Of a stretch of DNA of 35,999 bases, positions 24,551-33,342 are shown in pieces; position 1 is the stretch's first letter, and the number at the start of each line of letters is the position of its first letter. Location: NCBI GenBank assembly GCA_947629385.1, contig CANRDO010000001.1:171535-207533 (forward strand), in the 5' to 3' direction. A model generated the notes under the pieces. The model searched no databases, was not told where the DNA came from, and was given only the letters and a program-made list of their open reading frames with translations. Origin of the DNA: an uncultured Lachnospiraceae bacterium. GTDB lineage: Bacteria > Bacillota > Clostridia > Lachnospirales > Lachnospiraceae. Both the position numbers and the translations under genes were made by a program.

Positions 24551-25009
24551 ATGAAGAAACAGGACGTCAGGATGGTAAACGGATGGAGGCTTACGGCGGT
24601 TATTCTCGCGATGCTGATCGCGGTCGGGGCGGCCACGCTTGTAGGTATGTATTTTGTCTGGCGTTCGGAGGCTCACCTCGCCCTGAGACAGGCGCGGAAT
24701 GTCTGGACTGCGCTGCATCTGACCAGCATTGAATATTACGGGCTGGGACAGGACATCTACGACGACAGGACGGCGAGCGGCCTCAAGGAGGAAGTGGAGG
24801 AGCAGGTGCGCGACGTCTCGGAATGCGAGGGCAGCATCGTTGTCCTCGGCAGCGACAAGGACCACCTGGAGCCCACCCGTATGCTCTACCGCGAGGGAAA
24901 TTATCTGGTTTACTTTTACCTCGATGAAAATGAGGACCGCCAGTGGCAGGTGTACCGTGCGCAGAGCATGTTCGCCCTGGACGGTTCCGAGATGAAGAAT
25001 TTTGGATAG
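24551..25009 (+). CDS. Single-pass membrane protein of unknown function in the pilus operon
   Basis: I do not recognise a family for this 152-aa product. A short basic N-terminus (KKQDVRMVNGWR) is followed by one hydrophobic helix (about residues 15-37). An extracellular domain of about 110 residues follows, rich in Glu/Asp and aromatic residues. There is no prepilin Gly-Phe-x-x-x-Glu signature. The start at 24551 has CAGGAG 8 bp upstream; an open frame from 24476 overlaps the promoter region. It is the first gene of the assembly operon, 21 bp before pilD, so a role in pilus assembly or a non-canonical subunit is inferred from position only. Confidence 0.7.
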   Translation: MKKQDVRMVNGWRLTAVILAMLIAVGAATLVGMYFVWRSEAHLALRQARNVWTALHLTSIEYYGLGQDIYDDRTASGLKEEVEEQVRDVSECEGSIVVLGSDKDHLEPTRMLYREGNYLVYFYLDENEDRQWQVYRAQSMFALDGSEMKNFG

Positions 25010-25030
25010 CAGATATTCTGGAGAAAAAGG

Positions 25031-25801
25031 ATGATATACATAGCGCAGTTCTTTTTGTATTTTCTGGTTTTTATGGCCGGAGCGGGGATTTTTTCCTTTC
25101 TAAACGTGGTGGTCTACCGACTGCCGAGAAAGATTTCGTTCGTGACGGGCAGAAGCCATTGCCCATCCTGCGGCGCGACGCTTCGGTGGTATGACATGGT
25201 GCCGGTGTTCAACTGGTTTTATCTGCGCGGGAAGTGCAGGGACTGCAGGGCGCGCATTTCGTTTCGCTATCCGGCGGTGGAGATGCTCGGCGGCGTGCTG
25301 GCGCTTCTGTGTATGCATTATTTTGATGAGAGTGCCGCAGCGGTCGCGGCGTTCGCGTTTCTCGCCGTGCTCACGGTAGTGGCGCTGATCGATGCGGACA
25401 CGATGGAGATCCCAAATGGTCTGGTGATCGGATTGCTGATCATCGCGGCTGTGGCCTGGGCTTGCGGGGTGGAGCCGGCGTGGAAGGATCGGCTGATCGG
25501 TCTGGTATGCGTCAGCGTGCCGATGCTGCTGCTCGCTCTCGCGATTCCGGGAGCGTTCGGCGGAGGAGACATCAAGCTAATGGCGGCCGCGGGGCTGTTC
25601 CTCGGCTGGAAGCTGTGTCTGACGGCGATGTTTCTTGCTATCGTGACAGGCGGGATTTACGGGATATATCTGCTGGCGACACGAAGGAAGGGAAAGAAGG
25701 AGCATTTCGCGTTCGGACCTTTTTTGTGCGTTGGCATGGCGGCGGCGCTCTTTTGGGGAGAGCAGCTTTTGGAGTGGTATCTGGGCTTGTATCATTTTTG
25801 A
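25031..25801 (+). CDS. pilD: Prepilin peptidase / N-methyltransferase
   Basis: This is an A24 aspartic protease of the membrane that cleaves class III leaders after Gly and methylates the new N-terminal residue. The 256-aa polytopic protein has the N-terminal zinc-type methylase domain (C44-x-x-C47 and C69-x-x-C72). The two catalytic Asp regions are ALIDADTMEIP (about 118-128) and FGGGDIKLM (Asp180). The length is normal. Its substrates should be all the FTLVE-type proteins in this window. It lies between the small membrane protein and pilC, in the same direction. Confidence 0.95.
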   Translation: MIYIAQFFLYFLVFMAGAGIFSFLNVVVYRLPRKISFVTGRSHCPSCGATLRWYDMVPVFNWFYLRGKCRDCRARISFRYPAVEMLGGVLALLCMHYFDESAAAVAAFAFLAVLTVVALIDADTMEIPNGLVIGLLIIAAVAWACGVEPAWKDRLIGLVCVSVPMLLLALAIPGAFGGGDIKLMAAAGLFLGWKLCLTAMFLAIVTGGIYGIYLLATRRKGKKEHFAFGPFLCVGMAAALFWGEQLLEWYLGLYHF

Positions 25802-25878
25802 ATATGCCGGCGCGGCTCTGACAGCCTGCGAACCGGGAAAAATACGGAAAGAAATGGAAAGAAGCGAGGTGGAATCTA

Positions 25879-27078
25879 TTGCCGAAATATCAATATACAG
25901 CGCAGGGCGAGGACGGAAAGCGCGTAAAGGGCGTTCTGGAGGCGGCGGACGAGACCGCTTTGTACCAGCGCCTTCGCCAGGACGGACTGTTTCTGCTCAC
26001 GCACAAGGAGCAGTCGGACATACGAACCAGAAAAAAGATCAAGACAAAGGATCTGGCGGATTTCTGCCGGGAGCTCGCCACGCTTCTTGAGGCGGGCGTT
26101 TCGCTTGTCCGCGCGCTGGGCATCATTTCAGAGGAAGAAAACCTGAAGCCGAATCACAGGATCATCTATGCGGACCTGCAGAAGCTGATCCGACAGGGCG
26201 TCGCGCTCTCGGACGCGATGGAGCAGCAGGGCGACGCGTTCCCGGAACTCATGATCCACATGTTCCGTTCCGCGGAGGCGAGCGGCAAGATGGATCAGAC
26301 GGCCTTCCGCATGGCGATTCACTATGAGAAGGAAAGCAAGATGAAATCCAAGGTGACGAGCGCGATGGTATATCCGTGTATCCTGCTTGTGCTGATCGTG
26401 GTGGTCGTACTTGTTATTTTTACGTTCGTGCTGCCGCAGTTCGGGGATCTTTTCTCGCAGATGGAATCTCTTCCGCCGAGCACGGAATTTCTAATGTGGC
26501 TCAGCGATCAGCTCGTGACGAACTGGCTGCAGATCGGGATCGGTTTTTTCATCCTTGTGATGGTGATCATTATGATCTTCCGCATTTACGCAGTGCGTCT
26601 GGCGCGGGATAAGCTGCTGATCCATATGCCGGTCATCGGAAAGCTCCTGAAGACGATCTATACGGCGCGTTTCGCGCGGACGCTCAGTTCGCTTTACTCG
26701 TCCGGACTTCCGATCGTGACGGCGCTCCAGACCGGGCGCAAGACGGTGGGAAATCTCTACATAGACGAACAGTTTGACCAGGCGATCGCCAGCGTGCGCG
26801 CAGGCGAGAACCTGTCCGCGGCGGTAGGCAGCATCAATGGCTTCGTGAAAAAATTTTCCTCGACGATCATGATCGGTGAGGAGACCGGCAGCCTGGACGC
26901 GATGCTTGATTCGAGCGCTGAGAACCTGGAATACGAATCCGAGATGGCGATCGGCAAGCTGGTGTCGCTGCTCGAACCGCTGATGATTGTTATCATGGCT
27001 CTGATCGTCGGCGTCATCATCGTCTCCGTCATCACGCCGATCTACGGTTCGTACGACGCGATCGGCGCGGGCTATTGA
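25879..27078 (+). CDS. pilC: Type IV pilus inner-membrane platform protein PilC
   Basis: The 399-aa protein has two repeated T2SSF (GspF) domains, each with a cytoplasmic helical bundle followed by membrane helices. Family motifs include DLADFCRELATLLEAGVSL, MIHMFRSAEASGKM, ARFARTLSSLYSSGLPI and IGEETGSLDAML. It anchors the pilus base and couples PilB/PilT rotation to pilin insertion. The start is a TTG at 25879 preceded by AGGTGG at 6-bp spacing; MPKYQYTAQGEDGKRVKG is the usual PilC/GspF beginning, so the TTG is well supported. Confidence 0.95.
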   Translation: MPKYQYTAQGEDGKRVKGVLEAADETALYQRLRQDGLFLLTHKEQSDIRTRKKIKTKDLADFCRELATLLEAGVSLVRALGIISEEENLKPNHRIIYADLQKLIRQGVALSDAMEQQGDAFPELMIHMFRSAEASGKMDQTAFRMAIHYEKESKMKSKVTSAMVYPCILLVLIVVVVLVIFTFVLPQFGDLFSQMESLPPSTEFLMWLSDQLVTNWLQIGIGFFILVMVIIMIFRIYAVRLARDKLLIHMPVIGKLLKTIYTARFARTLSSLYSSGLPIVTALQTGRKTVGNLYIDEQFDQAIASVRAGENLSAAVGSINGFVKKFSSTIMIGEETGSLDAMLDSSAENLEYESEMAIGKLVSLLEPLMIVIMALIVGVIIVSVITPIYGSYDAIGAGY

Positions 27079-27123
27079 TTACAAAGCCAGAAGAAATAAC
27101 TGGAAAAGAGGTTGGGGGTACCT

Positions 27124-28587
27124 ATGACAACTTCAGTTTATCTGTCAAACAATAATATCAATGCGGTCGTGGGAAGCGGAGGGAAGAGGATCCATGTCCG
27201 GCGCGTCTGTTCCGTGGAGATTCCCGAGGGAAGTCTGATCAACGGCATCATCACAAACGAGACCGACCTTGCGGATCAGCTCCGGGAATTCTGGACGCAG
27301 AATAAGCTTCCGAAAAAGAACGTGGCTCTGGTGATCAACAGCTCTCAGCTTGTCCTGAAAACGCTGACGCTGCCGAAGACGAACGACAGGAAGATCCGCG
27401 AGGTTCTGCCGATGGAGTTCGGCGACGTGTCGGATCAGAAGGATCCGATTCTCGATTACATGCTGGAGTCTGCAGATAAGAAAACGCTTTCGGTTCACGC
27501 GGTCATGACGGACCGCAGCTTCGTGCAGGGCTACCTGAATCTGTTCAAAGGGCTGGGCATCAAGGTCTCTTCCATCAGCGTCGCCCGAACGTGCCGGAAC
27601 AAGCTTCTTGGCACGCTCAAACAGGTGCGGGGCAAGGTCTGCGTGGTACATATGATCGACGGCACCAGCATCAGCAGTATGCTCTGGGTGGACGGGAAAT
27701 CCGTCTACGCCACGCAGAGACGTGTGTTCTGTGAGCCGGGTACGACACAGTTCGGCATGGAGCTTGCGAGACTGGTAAACAATATCCAGCAGTTCGCGAT
27801 CACACAGCAGATCCAGGAGAAGATCGAGACAGTCTATCTGGCGGGCACGCAGGGGGACGAGTTCGAGACTTACCGCGCGGCGATGACGGAGGCCGGCATT
27901 GAGGGAAACTGCGAGCTTTTGCAGCCTGAGAAGCATATCCGCATGCCGAAGGGCATGGCGCAGGAGTACGGCAAATACCTGGCTGAGCTCGGAAATATGA
28001 TCCGTGTGAAGCAGGATATCAATCTTGTGCTTCCCGCCAGAAAGAAGGTCAAAAACAAAGAAGCCGGGCCGAAGGTCTGGAAGCGTTACGTGATACCGCC
28101 GGCAATTTTTCTGGTCGCCTGCGGAAGCGTGGCCGGCGTCCTTCTGATTCAGGAGCATCAGAAAAAAGCGGAACTGCAGGAGCTCAAGGACTACATCAAC
28201 GATCCGGCGAACATCGAGCAGTGCACGCAGATCGATATTCTGCAGCAGCAGATTGCGGAGTTGTCGGGCAAGATTTCCCAGATTCAGTGGGTGGAGGGCT
28301 GTATTCTGTCCTACCCGTATATGAACAGCAGCGTGGTGCAGGAGCTGCAGGGCTATGCGCAGGCGCAGTCCGTGGAGCTGGAGATCCAGTCCTACAATGC
28401 GGACGACGGAAACCTCAGCGTGGACGCGCGGGCGGAAGAGGTGACGCTGATCAATCAGTTCATCGACATGCTGGAAGCTTCCGGAATTTTTGACAGCGTA
28501 CAGTATTCCGGATATTCCTACGACGACGGGAAGCTGCTGTATACGATCAACGTGAACTGTTATCTGTCAGAGAACGCGGGAAGGTAG
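27124..28587 (+). CDS. pilM: PilM-PilN fusion protein
   Basis: The 487-aa product joins two T4P alignment proteins. Residues 1 to about 310 form the actin-like PilM part (VYLSNNNINAVVGS at the start, NVALVINSSQLVLKTLTLP). After a basic stretch comes one membrane helix (about 323-342), then a coiled coil (LQQQIAELSGKISQI) and a small alpha/beta domain, the layout of PilN. In most Gram-negative systems these are separate genes and PilM binds the PilN N-terminal peptide; here the partners are covalently joined. The ATG at 27124 follows GGGGG, and a TTG at 27112 is a possible alternative. Followed 12 bp later by pilO. Confidence 0.85.
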   Translation: MTTSVYLSNNNINAVVGSGGKRIHVRRVCSVEIPEGSLINGIITNETDLADQLREFWTQNKLPKKNVALVINSSQLVLKTLTLPKTNDRKIREVLPMEFGDVSDQKDPILDYMLESADKKTLSVHAVMTDRSFVQGYLNLFKGLGIKVSSISVARTCRNKLLGTLKQVRGKVCVVHMIDGTSISSMLWVDGKSVYATQRRVFCEPGTTQFGMELARLVNNIQQFAITQQIQEKIETVYLAGTQGDEFETYRAAMTEAGIEGNCELLQPEKHIRMPKGMAQEYGKYLAELGNMIRVKQDINLVLPARKKVKNKEAGPKVWKRYVIPPAIFLVACGSVAGVLLIQEHQKKAELQELKDYINDPANIEQCTQIDILQQQIAELSGKISQIQWVEGCILSYPYMNSSVVQELQGYAQAQSVELEIQSYNADDGNLSVDARAEEVTLINQFIDMLEASGIFDSVQYSGYSYDDGKLLYTINVNCYLSENAGR

Positions 28588-28599
28588 GGTGACGGAAAG

Positions 28600-29505
28600 A
28601 TGCAGATGAAACTGACAAGTAAAGACAAATTATTGCTTTCCCTCATGGCGTTTCTGCTGATTGCGGTAGTTTTTATTTACTACATTATCATGCCGACGAT
28701 GACTCGGCTGGACGATCTGGATCTGGAGATTACCGACGCCCAAATGGAGCAGCAGGAGATGAAGCTGAAGATTGCGATGTATCCGGATTATCAGCAGAAT
28801 TTCAGGGATCTGCAGCAGGAGGCGGCAGACAGAACCGCGCAGTACTATGATCTCATGACGAGCCAGGAGGTAGACCGGGAGATCACAAGCATCGTGCTTG
28901 CGCACGGCCTGGAGAGCGTCGGGCTGAACATTCAGCCGGCCGATTTCACGGTGGCGGAGCCATACAGCCGTTCGGAGCTGGCCCGTGCGGAAGAGCTGCA
29001 GGAGGCGGCAGATGCGGCTGCGGCGGCTGTCGGGGAGACAGCTGATGACGGCACGGTGACAGACGCGATCGATGAGGGAATGCAGAATCAGCGTGACGCG
29101 TATCAGGCGGCTGCGGCTGCTTATGAGGGTTCCTCGCACCCTGTCCGGGTAGACGTGCAGGATCAGATCTACACATGCACGATCCGTCTTGCCGTGGAGG
29201 GTGAAGAGGCGAACTATCAGCAGCTGATTGACACTTTGGTGAACGGATATCCGTCGATACGAGTGACCGGCATCTCCTATCAGGATGGAGTTGCTCGTAT
29301 GGTGGTGCGCGAGGACGGCAGCATGGAGTTTGAGGAAGGGCCGCGCCAGCTTGTCCTCAATATGGAGATGTATATGTGTGACAAGAGTCTGTATGCGAAC
29401 GTCGCGGCAGGCGGGGACGCTGCATCCGGCACGGACGTGGCGGGCCAGCTTTTGGATGCTGTGGGCGGTTTGCTCGCGGGGACGCAGCAGACAGAGCTGA
29501 ACTGA
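28600..29505 (+). CDS. pilO: Type IV pilus alignment protein PilO
   Basis: The 301-aa protein has a short cytoplasmic N-terminus, one membrane helix (KLLLSLMAFLLIAVVFIYYII) and a coiled coil with Gln/Glu-rich heptads. A ferredoxin-like C-terminal domain is interrupted by an Ala-rich insert (about residues 127-180). It follows the PilM-PilN fusion directly and precedes pilB, the place PilO occupies in T4P operons. No PilP or secretin follows, in line with a single-membrane cell. Confidence 0.8.
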   Translation: MQMKLTSKDKLLLSLMAFLLIAVVFIYYIIMPTMTRLDDLDLEITDAQMEQQEMKLKIAMYPDYQQNFRDLQQEAADRTAQYYDLMTSQEVDREITSIVLAHGLESVGLNIQPADFTVAEPYSRSELARAEELQEAADAAAAAVGETADDGTVTDAIDEGMQNQRDAYQAAAAAYEGSSHPVRVDVQDQIYTCTIRLAVEGEEANYQQLIDTLVNGYPSIRVTGISYQDGVARMVVREDGSMEFEEGPRQLVLNMEMYMCDKSLYANVAAGGDAASGTDVAGQLLDAVGGLLAGTQQTELN

Positions 29506-29549
29506 GGAGATAAAATAGCTTCAAATGGTAAAACAGGAGGTAGAAACGC

Positions 29550-31232
29550 ATGAGCCAGATCAAAAATATCCGAATCGGTGAGGTGCTCAAGGAGTACGGC
29601 TATGTCACCGACGAACAGCTTGAGCAGGCGCTGGCTTATCAGAAGGAGCACCGGGACAGCGGCAAGCGCCTCGGCACGGTGCTGATTGAGCAGGGATACA
29701 TTTCGGAGCAGCAGATGCTGGAGGCGCTCGCGAGCCGTCTGAATCTGGAGCGGGTGGATCTCACCAACCGGCAGATCGACGTGCAGGCGGTGTCGAAGAT
29801 ACCGCAGCAGCTTGCTGAAAAGTACGATATTCTGGCGCTTTCCGTGCAGGAGAATCACATGGTCGTGGCGACGAACGATCCGCTGAACTTCTACGCGATG
29901 GAGGACATCCGTCAGATCACGGGCATGGATCTGGAGGTTCAGCTCGCGGAGAAGGCGCCGCTGGAGAAGGCGATTTCCTACTATTATTCCGAGGTTTCCG
30001 CGCACCGCGCGGCGAGCACCGCGAACGAGGTGTTCCAGGACGATGAGATGGAGGAGCTGGAGCTTGAGGACGGCGACGGCGAGGTGCCGATCATCAAGCT
30101 GCTCAACAGTCTCGTCCAGCGCGCGTACACGACCAACACGAGTGATATTCACATCGAGCCCTTCGAGGATAAGACGCTCGTGCGTATGAGGATCGACGGT
30201 ACGATCGTCGACTATGTGACGCTGCAGAAGGGACTGCACAGCTCTCTGATCGCGCGTATCAAGATCATCTCCGGTATGGATATCGCGGAGCGGCGTATTC
30301 CGCAGGACGGTCACTGCAAGGTGCGTGTGAACGGCCAGATGATCAATATCCGTGTATCCGTCATCCCGACGGTGTTCGGCGAGAAGGCGGTTCTGCGTCT
30401 GCTGGCGAGCAACGCCACCATCGACCACAACCGCAGCTACGGCATGACGGACAGCGACTATGAGAAATTTTCGCGTATGCTGCGCTCTCCGAACGGGATC
30501 ATCTATATCACGGGGCCGACCGGCTCCGGCAAGTCGACGACGCTCTACATGGTGCTTGAGGATATGTCGCACCGGCAGGTGAATATTTCAACGATCGAGG
30601 ATCCGGTCGAGAAGAACGTCGCGAAGATCAATCAGATGCAGGTGAACAATCAGGCGGGACTTACGTTTGAAATCGGGCTGCGCGCCCTGCTGCGTCAGGA
30701 CCCTGACGTCATCATGGTCGGTGAGACGCGTGACGCTGAGACGGCGAGTATCTCGATCCGTGCGGCTATCACGGGCCATCTGGTGCTTTCCACGCTGCAT
30801 ACAAACAGTGCGGTCTCCTCGATCGTCCGTCTTATCGATATGGGCATGGAGCCGTACATGATCGCGAACTCTCTCGTGGGCGTTGTGGCGCAGCGTCTGA
30901 TGAGGAAGGTCTGCCCGTACTGCGCGAAGGACGACGTGCCAAACGAGATGGAGAAGGAGCTTCTGGGCGAGGACGTTCCACTGATCAAGCGGCCGCAGGG
31001 CTGCAACCGCTGCAATAATACCGGCTACGCCGGACGTACCGCGATCCACGAGATCGTGCTGATCGACCATACGATCCGCAAGATGATCACGGACGGCGCG
31101 ACGGTGGACCAGATCGAGGAGTACGCGATCAAGGAGCAGGGCATGCGCACGCTGCGCACGCTCGGTACCGAGCTCGTCAAGAAGGGCGTCAGTACGGTGG
31201 AGGAGCTGCAGAAGGTGGCATACTACTCTTGA
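29550..31232 (+). CDS. pilB: Pilus extension ATPase PilB
   Basis: The 560-aa GspE-family hexameric ATPase drives pilin polymerisation. An N-terminal MshEN-type domain (about 1-150; IGEVLKEYGYVTDEQLEQAL) precedes the ATPase core. Walker A GPTGSGKST is near residue 322, the Asp box includes RQDPDVIMVGETRDAETA, and the His box TGHLVLSTLHTNSA follows. The tetracysteine zinc site is formed by CPYC (about 454) and GCNRC (about 485), typical of PilB/GspE and absent from PilT. AGGAGG precedes the ATG. All catalytic motifs are intact. Confidence 0.97.
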   Translation: MSQIKNIRIGEVLKEYGYVTDEQLEQALAYQKEHRDSGKRLGTVLIEQGYISEQQMLEALASRLNLERVDLTNRQIDVQAVSKIPQQLAEKYDILALSVQENHMVVATNDPLNFYAMEDIRQITGMDLEVQLAEKAPLEKAISYYYSEVSAHRAASTANEVFQDDEMEELELEDGDGEVPIIKLLNSLVQRAYTTNTSDIHIEPFEDKTLVRMRIDGTIVDYVTLQKGLHSSLIARIKIISGMDIAERRIPQDGHCKVRVNGQMINIRVSVIPTVFGEKAVLRLLASNATIDHNRSYGMTDSDYEKFSRMLRSPNGIIYITGPTGSGKSTTLYMVLEDMSHRQVNISTIEDPVEKNVAKINQMQVNNQAGLTFEIGLRALLRQDPDVIMVGETRDAETASISIRAAITGHLVLSTLHTNSAVSSIVRLIDMGMEPYMIANSLVGVVAQRLMRKVCPYCAKDDVPNEMEKELLGEDVPLIKRPQGCNRCNNTGYAGRTAIHEIVLIDHTIRKMITDGATVDQIEEYAIKEQGMRTLRTLGTELVKKGVSTVEELQKVAYYS

Positions 31233-31237
31233 TTTGC

Positions 31238-31284
31238 GTTTAGTGCACAAAAACCGGACGACCTGCAAGGGCTGTGCGTTAAAC
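31238..31284 (+). promoter_or_regulatory. Hairpin between pilB and pilT
   Basis: GTTTAGTGCAC (31238-31248) pairs over 11 positions (two G-U) with GTGCGTTAAAC (31274-31284). The loop carries a 20-bp block (31254-31273) that recurs with 18 of 20 matches at 35950-35969. No T-run follows, so it may set the pilB:pilT ratio by processing or partial termination. Confidence 0.5.
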
Positions 31285-31317
31285 AAGAATTCAAATTAAT
31301 GACAGGAGGAGACGAAA

Positions 31318-32364
31318 ATGACAATAGACCAGATCGTGCTGCAGGCACGGAGCAGAAGCTGCTCGGATGTACATATTTCGGAGGGGATGGACCTGATCTT
31401 CCGTATTCACGGCTCGATGACGGGCGCGGGGATTCCGATGAGCGCGCAGGAGACGCGGGCTGTGATCATGTCGATGCTGAACGAGAAGCAGAAGGCGAAG
31501 CTGGCCGAGGGCGAGGACATCGACTTCTCGCTGACGACCTCGGACGGCAACCGTCAGAGGGTCAATGTGTTTATGCAGCAGGGCAAGGCGGCGGCTACGA
31601 TCCGTCTGCTGAACAACACGATCCCGACGCTCGAGGAGCTGAAGCTGCCGGATGTGCTGCGTGAGATGGCGGAGAAGCCGAGGGGGCTGATCCTTGTGAC
31701 CGGACCGACCGGAAGCGGCAAGTCCACGACGCTGGCGGCGATGGTGGACCACATCAACGAGATGGAGGCGCGCCACATCATCACGATCGAGGACCCGATC
31801 GAGTATGTCTACGAGACGAAGCGCTCTCTGATCCATCAAAGAGAGGTCGGGCACGACACGGTATCGTTCGCGTCCGCGCTGCGTTCCGCCCTGCGTGAAG
31901 ATCCGGATGTGATCCTCGTGGGCGAGATGCGTGACTATGAGACGATCTCCGCGGCGCTGACGGCGGCTGAGACGGGCCATCTGGTGCTGTCTACCCTGCA
32001 TACGACCGGCGCGGCGCAGACCGTGGACCGTATCATAGACGCCTGTCCGTCCGAGACGCAGAACCAGGTGCGCACGCAGCTTTCCGGCGTTCTGAACGGC
32101 GTTGTGACACAGTGTCTGATTCCGATCGCTTCCGGCGGTGGACGTATCGCGGCGACCGAGATCCTTGTGGGCACGGACGCGGTGCTGAATCTGGTCCGCG
32201 AGGCGAAGGCGCACCAGATGGGGACGGCGATGCAGTCCGGGGCGGCTTTCGGCATGCACACGCTGAACAGTGAGCTGTGCCGTCTGGTCCGCCAGGGAAC
32301 GATCACGCCGCAGGCGGCGTACCAGTTCTCGAACGACCGCAAGGATCTGGAGCAGTATTTATAG
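31318..32364 (+). CDS. pilT: Pilus retraction ATPase PilT
   Basis: The 348-aa GspE-family ATPase powers pilus retraction and twitching. It lacks the long PilB N-domain and the zinc tetracysteine. It has the PilT N-terminus (SDVHISEGMDLIFRIHG), Walker A GPTGSGKST near residue 130, the Asp box REDPDVILVGEMRDYETI, the His box TGHLVLSTLHTTGA, and LNLVREAKAHQM corresponding to the AIRNLIRE retraction signature. GGAGGAG precedes the ATG. Its presence means the pili are probably retractile. It ends the T4P operon. Confidence 0.97.
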   Translation: MTIDQIVLQARSRSCSDVHISEGMDLIFRIHGSMTGAGIPMSAQETRAVIMSMLNEKQKAKLAEGEDIDFSLTTSDGNRQRVNVFMQQGKAAATIRLLNNTIPTLEELKLPDVLREMAEKPRGLILVTGPTGSGKSTTLAAMVDHINEMEARHIITIEDPIEYVYETKRSLIHQREVGHDTVSFASALRSALREDPDVILVGEMRDYETISAALTAAETGHLVLSTLHTTGAAQTVDRIIDACPSETQNQVRTQLSGVLNGVVTQCLIPIASGGGRIAATEILVGTDAVLNLVREAKAHQMGTAMQSGAAFGMHTLNSELCRLVRQGTITPQAAYQFSNDRKDLEQYL

Positions 32365-32393
32365 GTTACATCTTAAGAATTGATAAAATCCTT

Positions 32394-32421
32394 TGAGCCG
32401 CTTGATTTTGGCTCCTTTTTG
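32394..32421 (+). terminator. Terminator after pilT
   Basis: GAGCC (32395-32399) pairs with GGCTC (32410-32414), followed by CTTTTT. The stem is short but well placed. Confidence 0.5.
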
Positions 32422-32429
32422 AGTATTAT
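32402..32429 (+). promoter_or_regulatory. Promoter of the GNAT toxin-like pair
   Basis: TTGATT (32402-32407) and TATTAT (32424-32429) are 16 bp apart, overlapping the pilT terminator. Confidence 0.5.
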
Positions 32430-32472
32430 AAAAGCAGAAAGCGTGAATTTTGCTTTGGAGGGAGGTAACGAT

Positions 32473-32670
32473 ATGGCTACGTCAAGCATTTTTCATAAGG
32501 TGAAGATCAGTGACCCGAAGCAGGCGGAAGCATTTGTTGCCGCTTTGGAAACATCAGGAAGCGATTCGCGGGCTTGGAAGGATAATCCCTCTCACGTGGT
32601 GACTGCTGATCCGGCGGTAATCAGAAGACTTCATGAAATGAATGAGAAAATTAGAGAAAGGAAAAAATGA
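32473..32670 (+). CDS. Small protein, probable antitoxin partner of the GNAT protein
   Basis: The 65-aa basic/acidic protein (MATSSIFHKVKISDPKQAEA at the start, MNEKIRERKK at the end) has no ribbon-helix-helix or helix-turn-helix motif that I can recognise. GGAGGGAGGT upstream fixes the ATG at 32473. Its stop overlaps the start of the acetyltransferase gene (ATGA), the tight coupling usual in toxin-antitoxin pairs. Small proteins of this type occur next to GNAT genes in gut clostridia. The antitoxin role is inferred from arrangement, not shown by a motif. Confidence 0.7.
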   Translation: MATSSIFHKVKISDPKQAEAFVAALETSGSDSRAWKDNPSHVVTADPAVIRRLHEMNEKIRERKK

Positions 32671-33248
32671 ACGTACTGACGGTAAATATTCTTGACATGA
32701 TAGCAGAGAATGGAGAGATCGGGACGTCAAATGATCTCTCCACTTTTTCTTGCCGGACAAATGATGAAATCAATGATTTTATAAAGAACAAAGCAATTGA
32801 TTTTGCCAGGAGGAAATTATCTGTTACCTATCTTGTGTTTGATCCGACAGACGGCCAATTATTAGGTTATTTTACACTTGCACACAAAGCGATAGATATT
32901 GATGGAAAGAATCTGAGCAATACGATAAAGAGGAAACTGGTGCGGTACTCCAGGCAGGATGATGAGACGGATACATATACGATATCTGCCTTTTTGTTGG
33001 CACAGTTTGGGAAGAATTATGCGGTGGATGATGGAAAACGTATACGTGGTTCGGAGCTTATGGACTGCGCGCTGGACATTCTTCTCGATATTCAGCATCG
33101 CATCGGTGGAAGCGTGGTATATCTGGATGCCGAAGATAGACCAAAGCTTACATCATTTTACGAAAAAGAAGTGAGGTTCAAACGTTTTGGGGAGCGCTAT
33201 TCCGATGGTGATGGCGTAAAATATCTGCAGTATATGCGCATGTTGTGA
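32667..33248 (+). CDS. GNAT-family acetyltransferase, toxin-like
   Basis: The 193-aa protein has the GNAT fold pattern: an N-terminal C-rich segment (FSCRTNDEINDFI, like the F.C....LD.FL of TacT-type toxins), a beta strand pair YLVFDPTDGQLLGYFTL, then ISAFLLAQFGKNYA and a GSELMDCALDIL helix where acetyl-CoA binds. A strand with VVYLDAEDRPKLTSFYEK is typical of the C-terminal GNAT half. TacT-like toxins acetylate the amino group of charged tRNAs and block translation. The coupled 65-aa gene upstream and own promoter support a type II toxin-antitoxin module. Codon use is AT-rich compared with pilT and the antiporter, which suggests transfer. Confidence 0.75.
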   Translation: MNVLTVNILDMIAENGEIGTSNDLSTFSCRTNDEINDFIKNKAIDFARRKLSVTYLVFDPTDGQLLGYFTLAHKAIDIDGKNLSNTIKRKLVRYSRQDDETDTYTISAFLLAQFGKNYAVDDGKRIRGSELMDCALDILLDIQHRIGGSVVYLDAEDRPKLTSFYEKEVRFKRFGERYSDGDGVKYLQYMRML

Positions 33249-33275
33249 TGAACAGGCATTACGGGAAATTTTCTC

Positions 33276-33310
33276 TTGAATTTTTCTGTTCCTGCGCTAT
33301 AATTTAGCGG
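33276..33310 (+). promoter_or_regulatory. Promoter of the antiporter gene with dyad over the -10
   Basis: TTGAAT (33276-33281) and a perfect TATAAT (33298-33303) are separated by 16 bp. CGCTA-taatt-TAGCG (33296-33310) forms a dyad centred on the -10, a possible operator. Confidence 0.65.
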
Positions 33311-33342
33311 GAATCATCGAAAAGGGAAAGAGGAGACGTATT

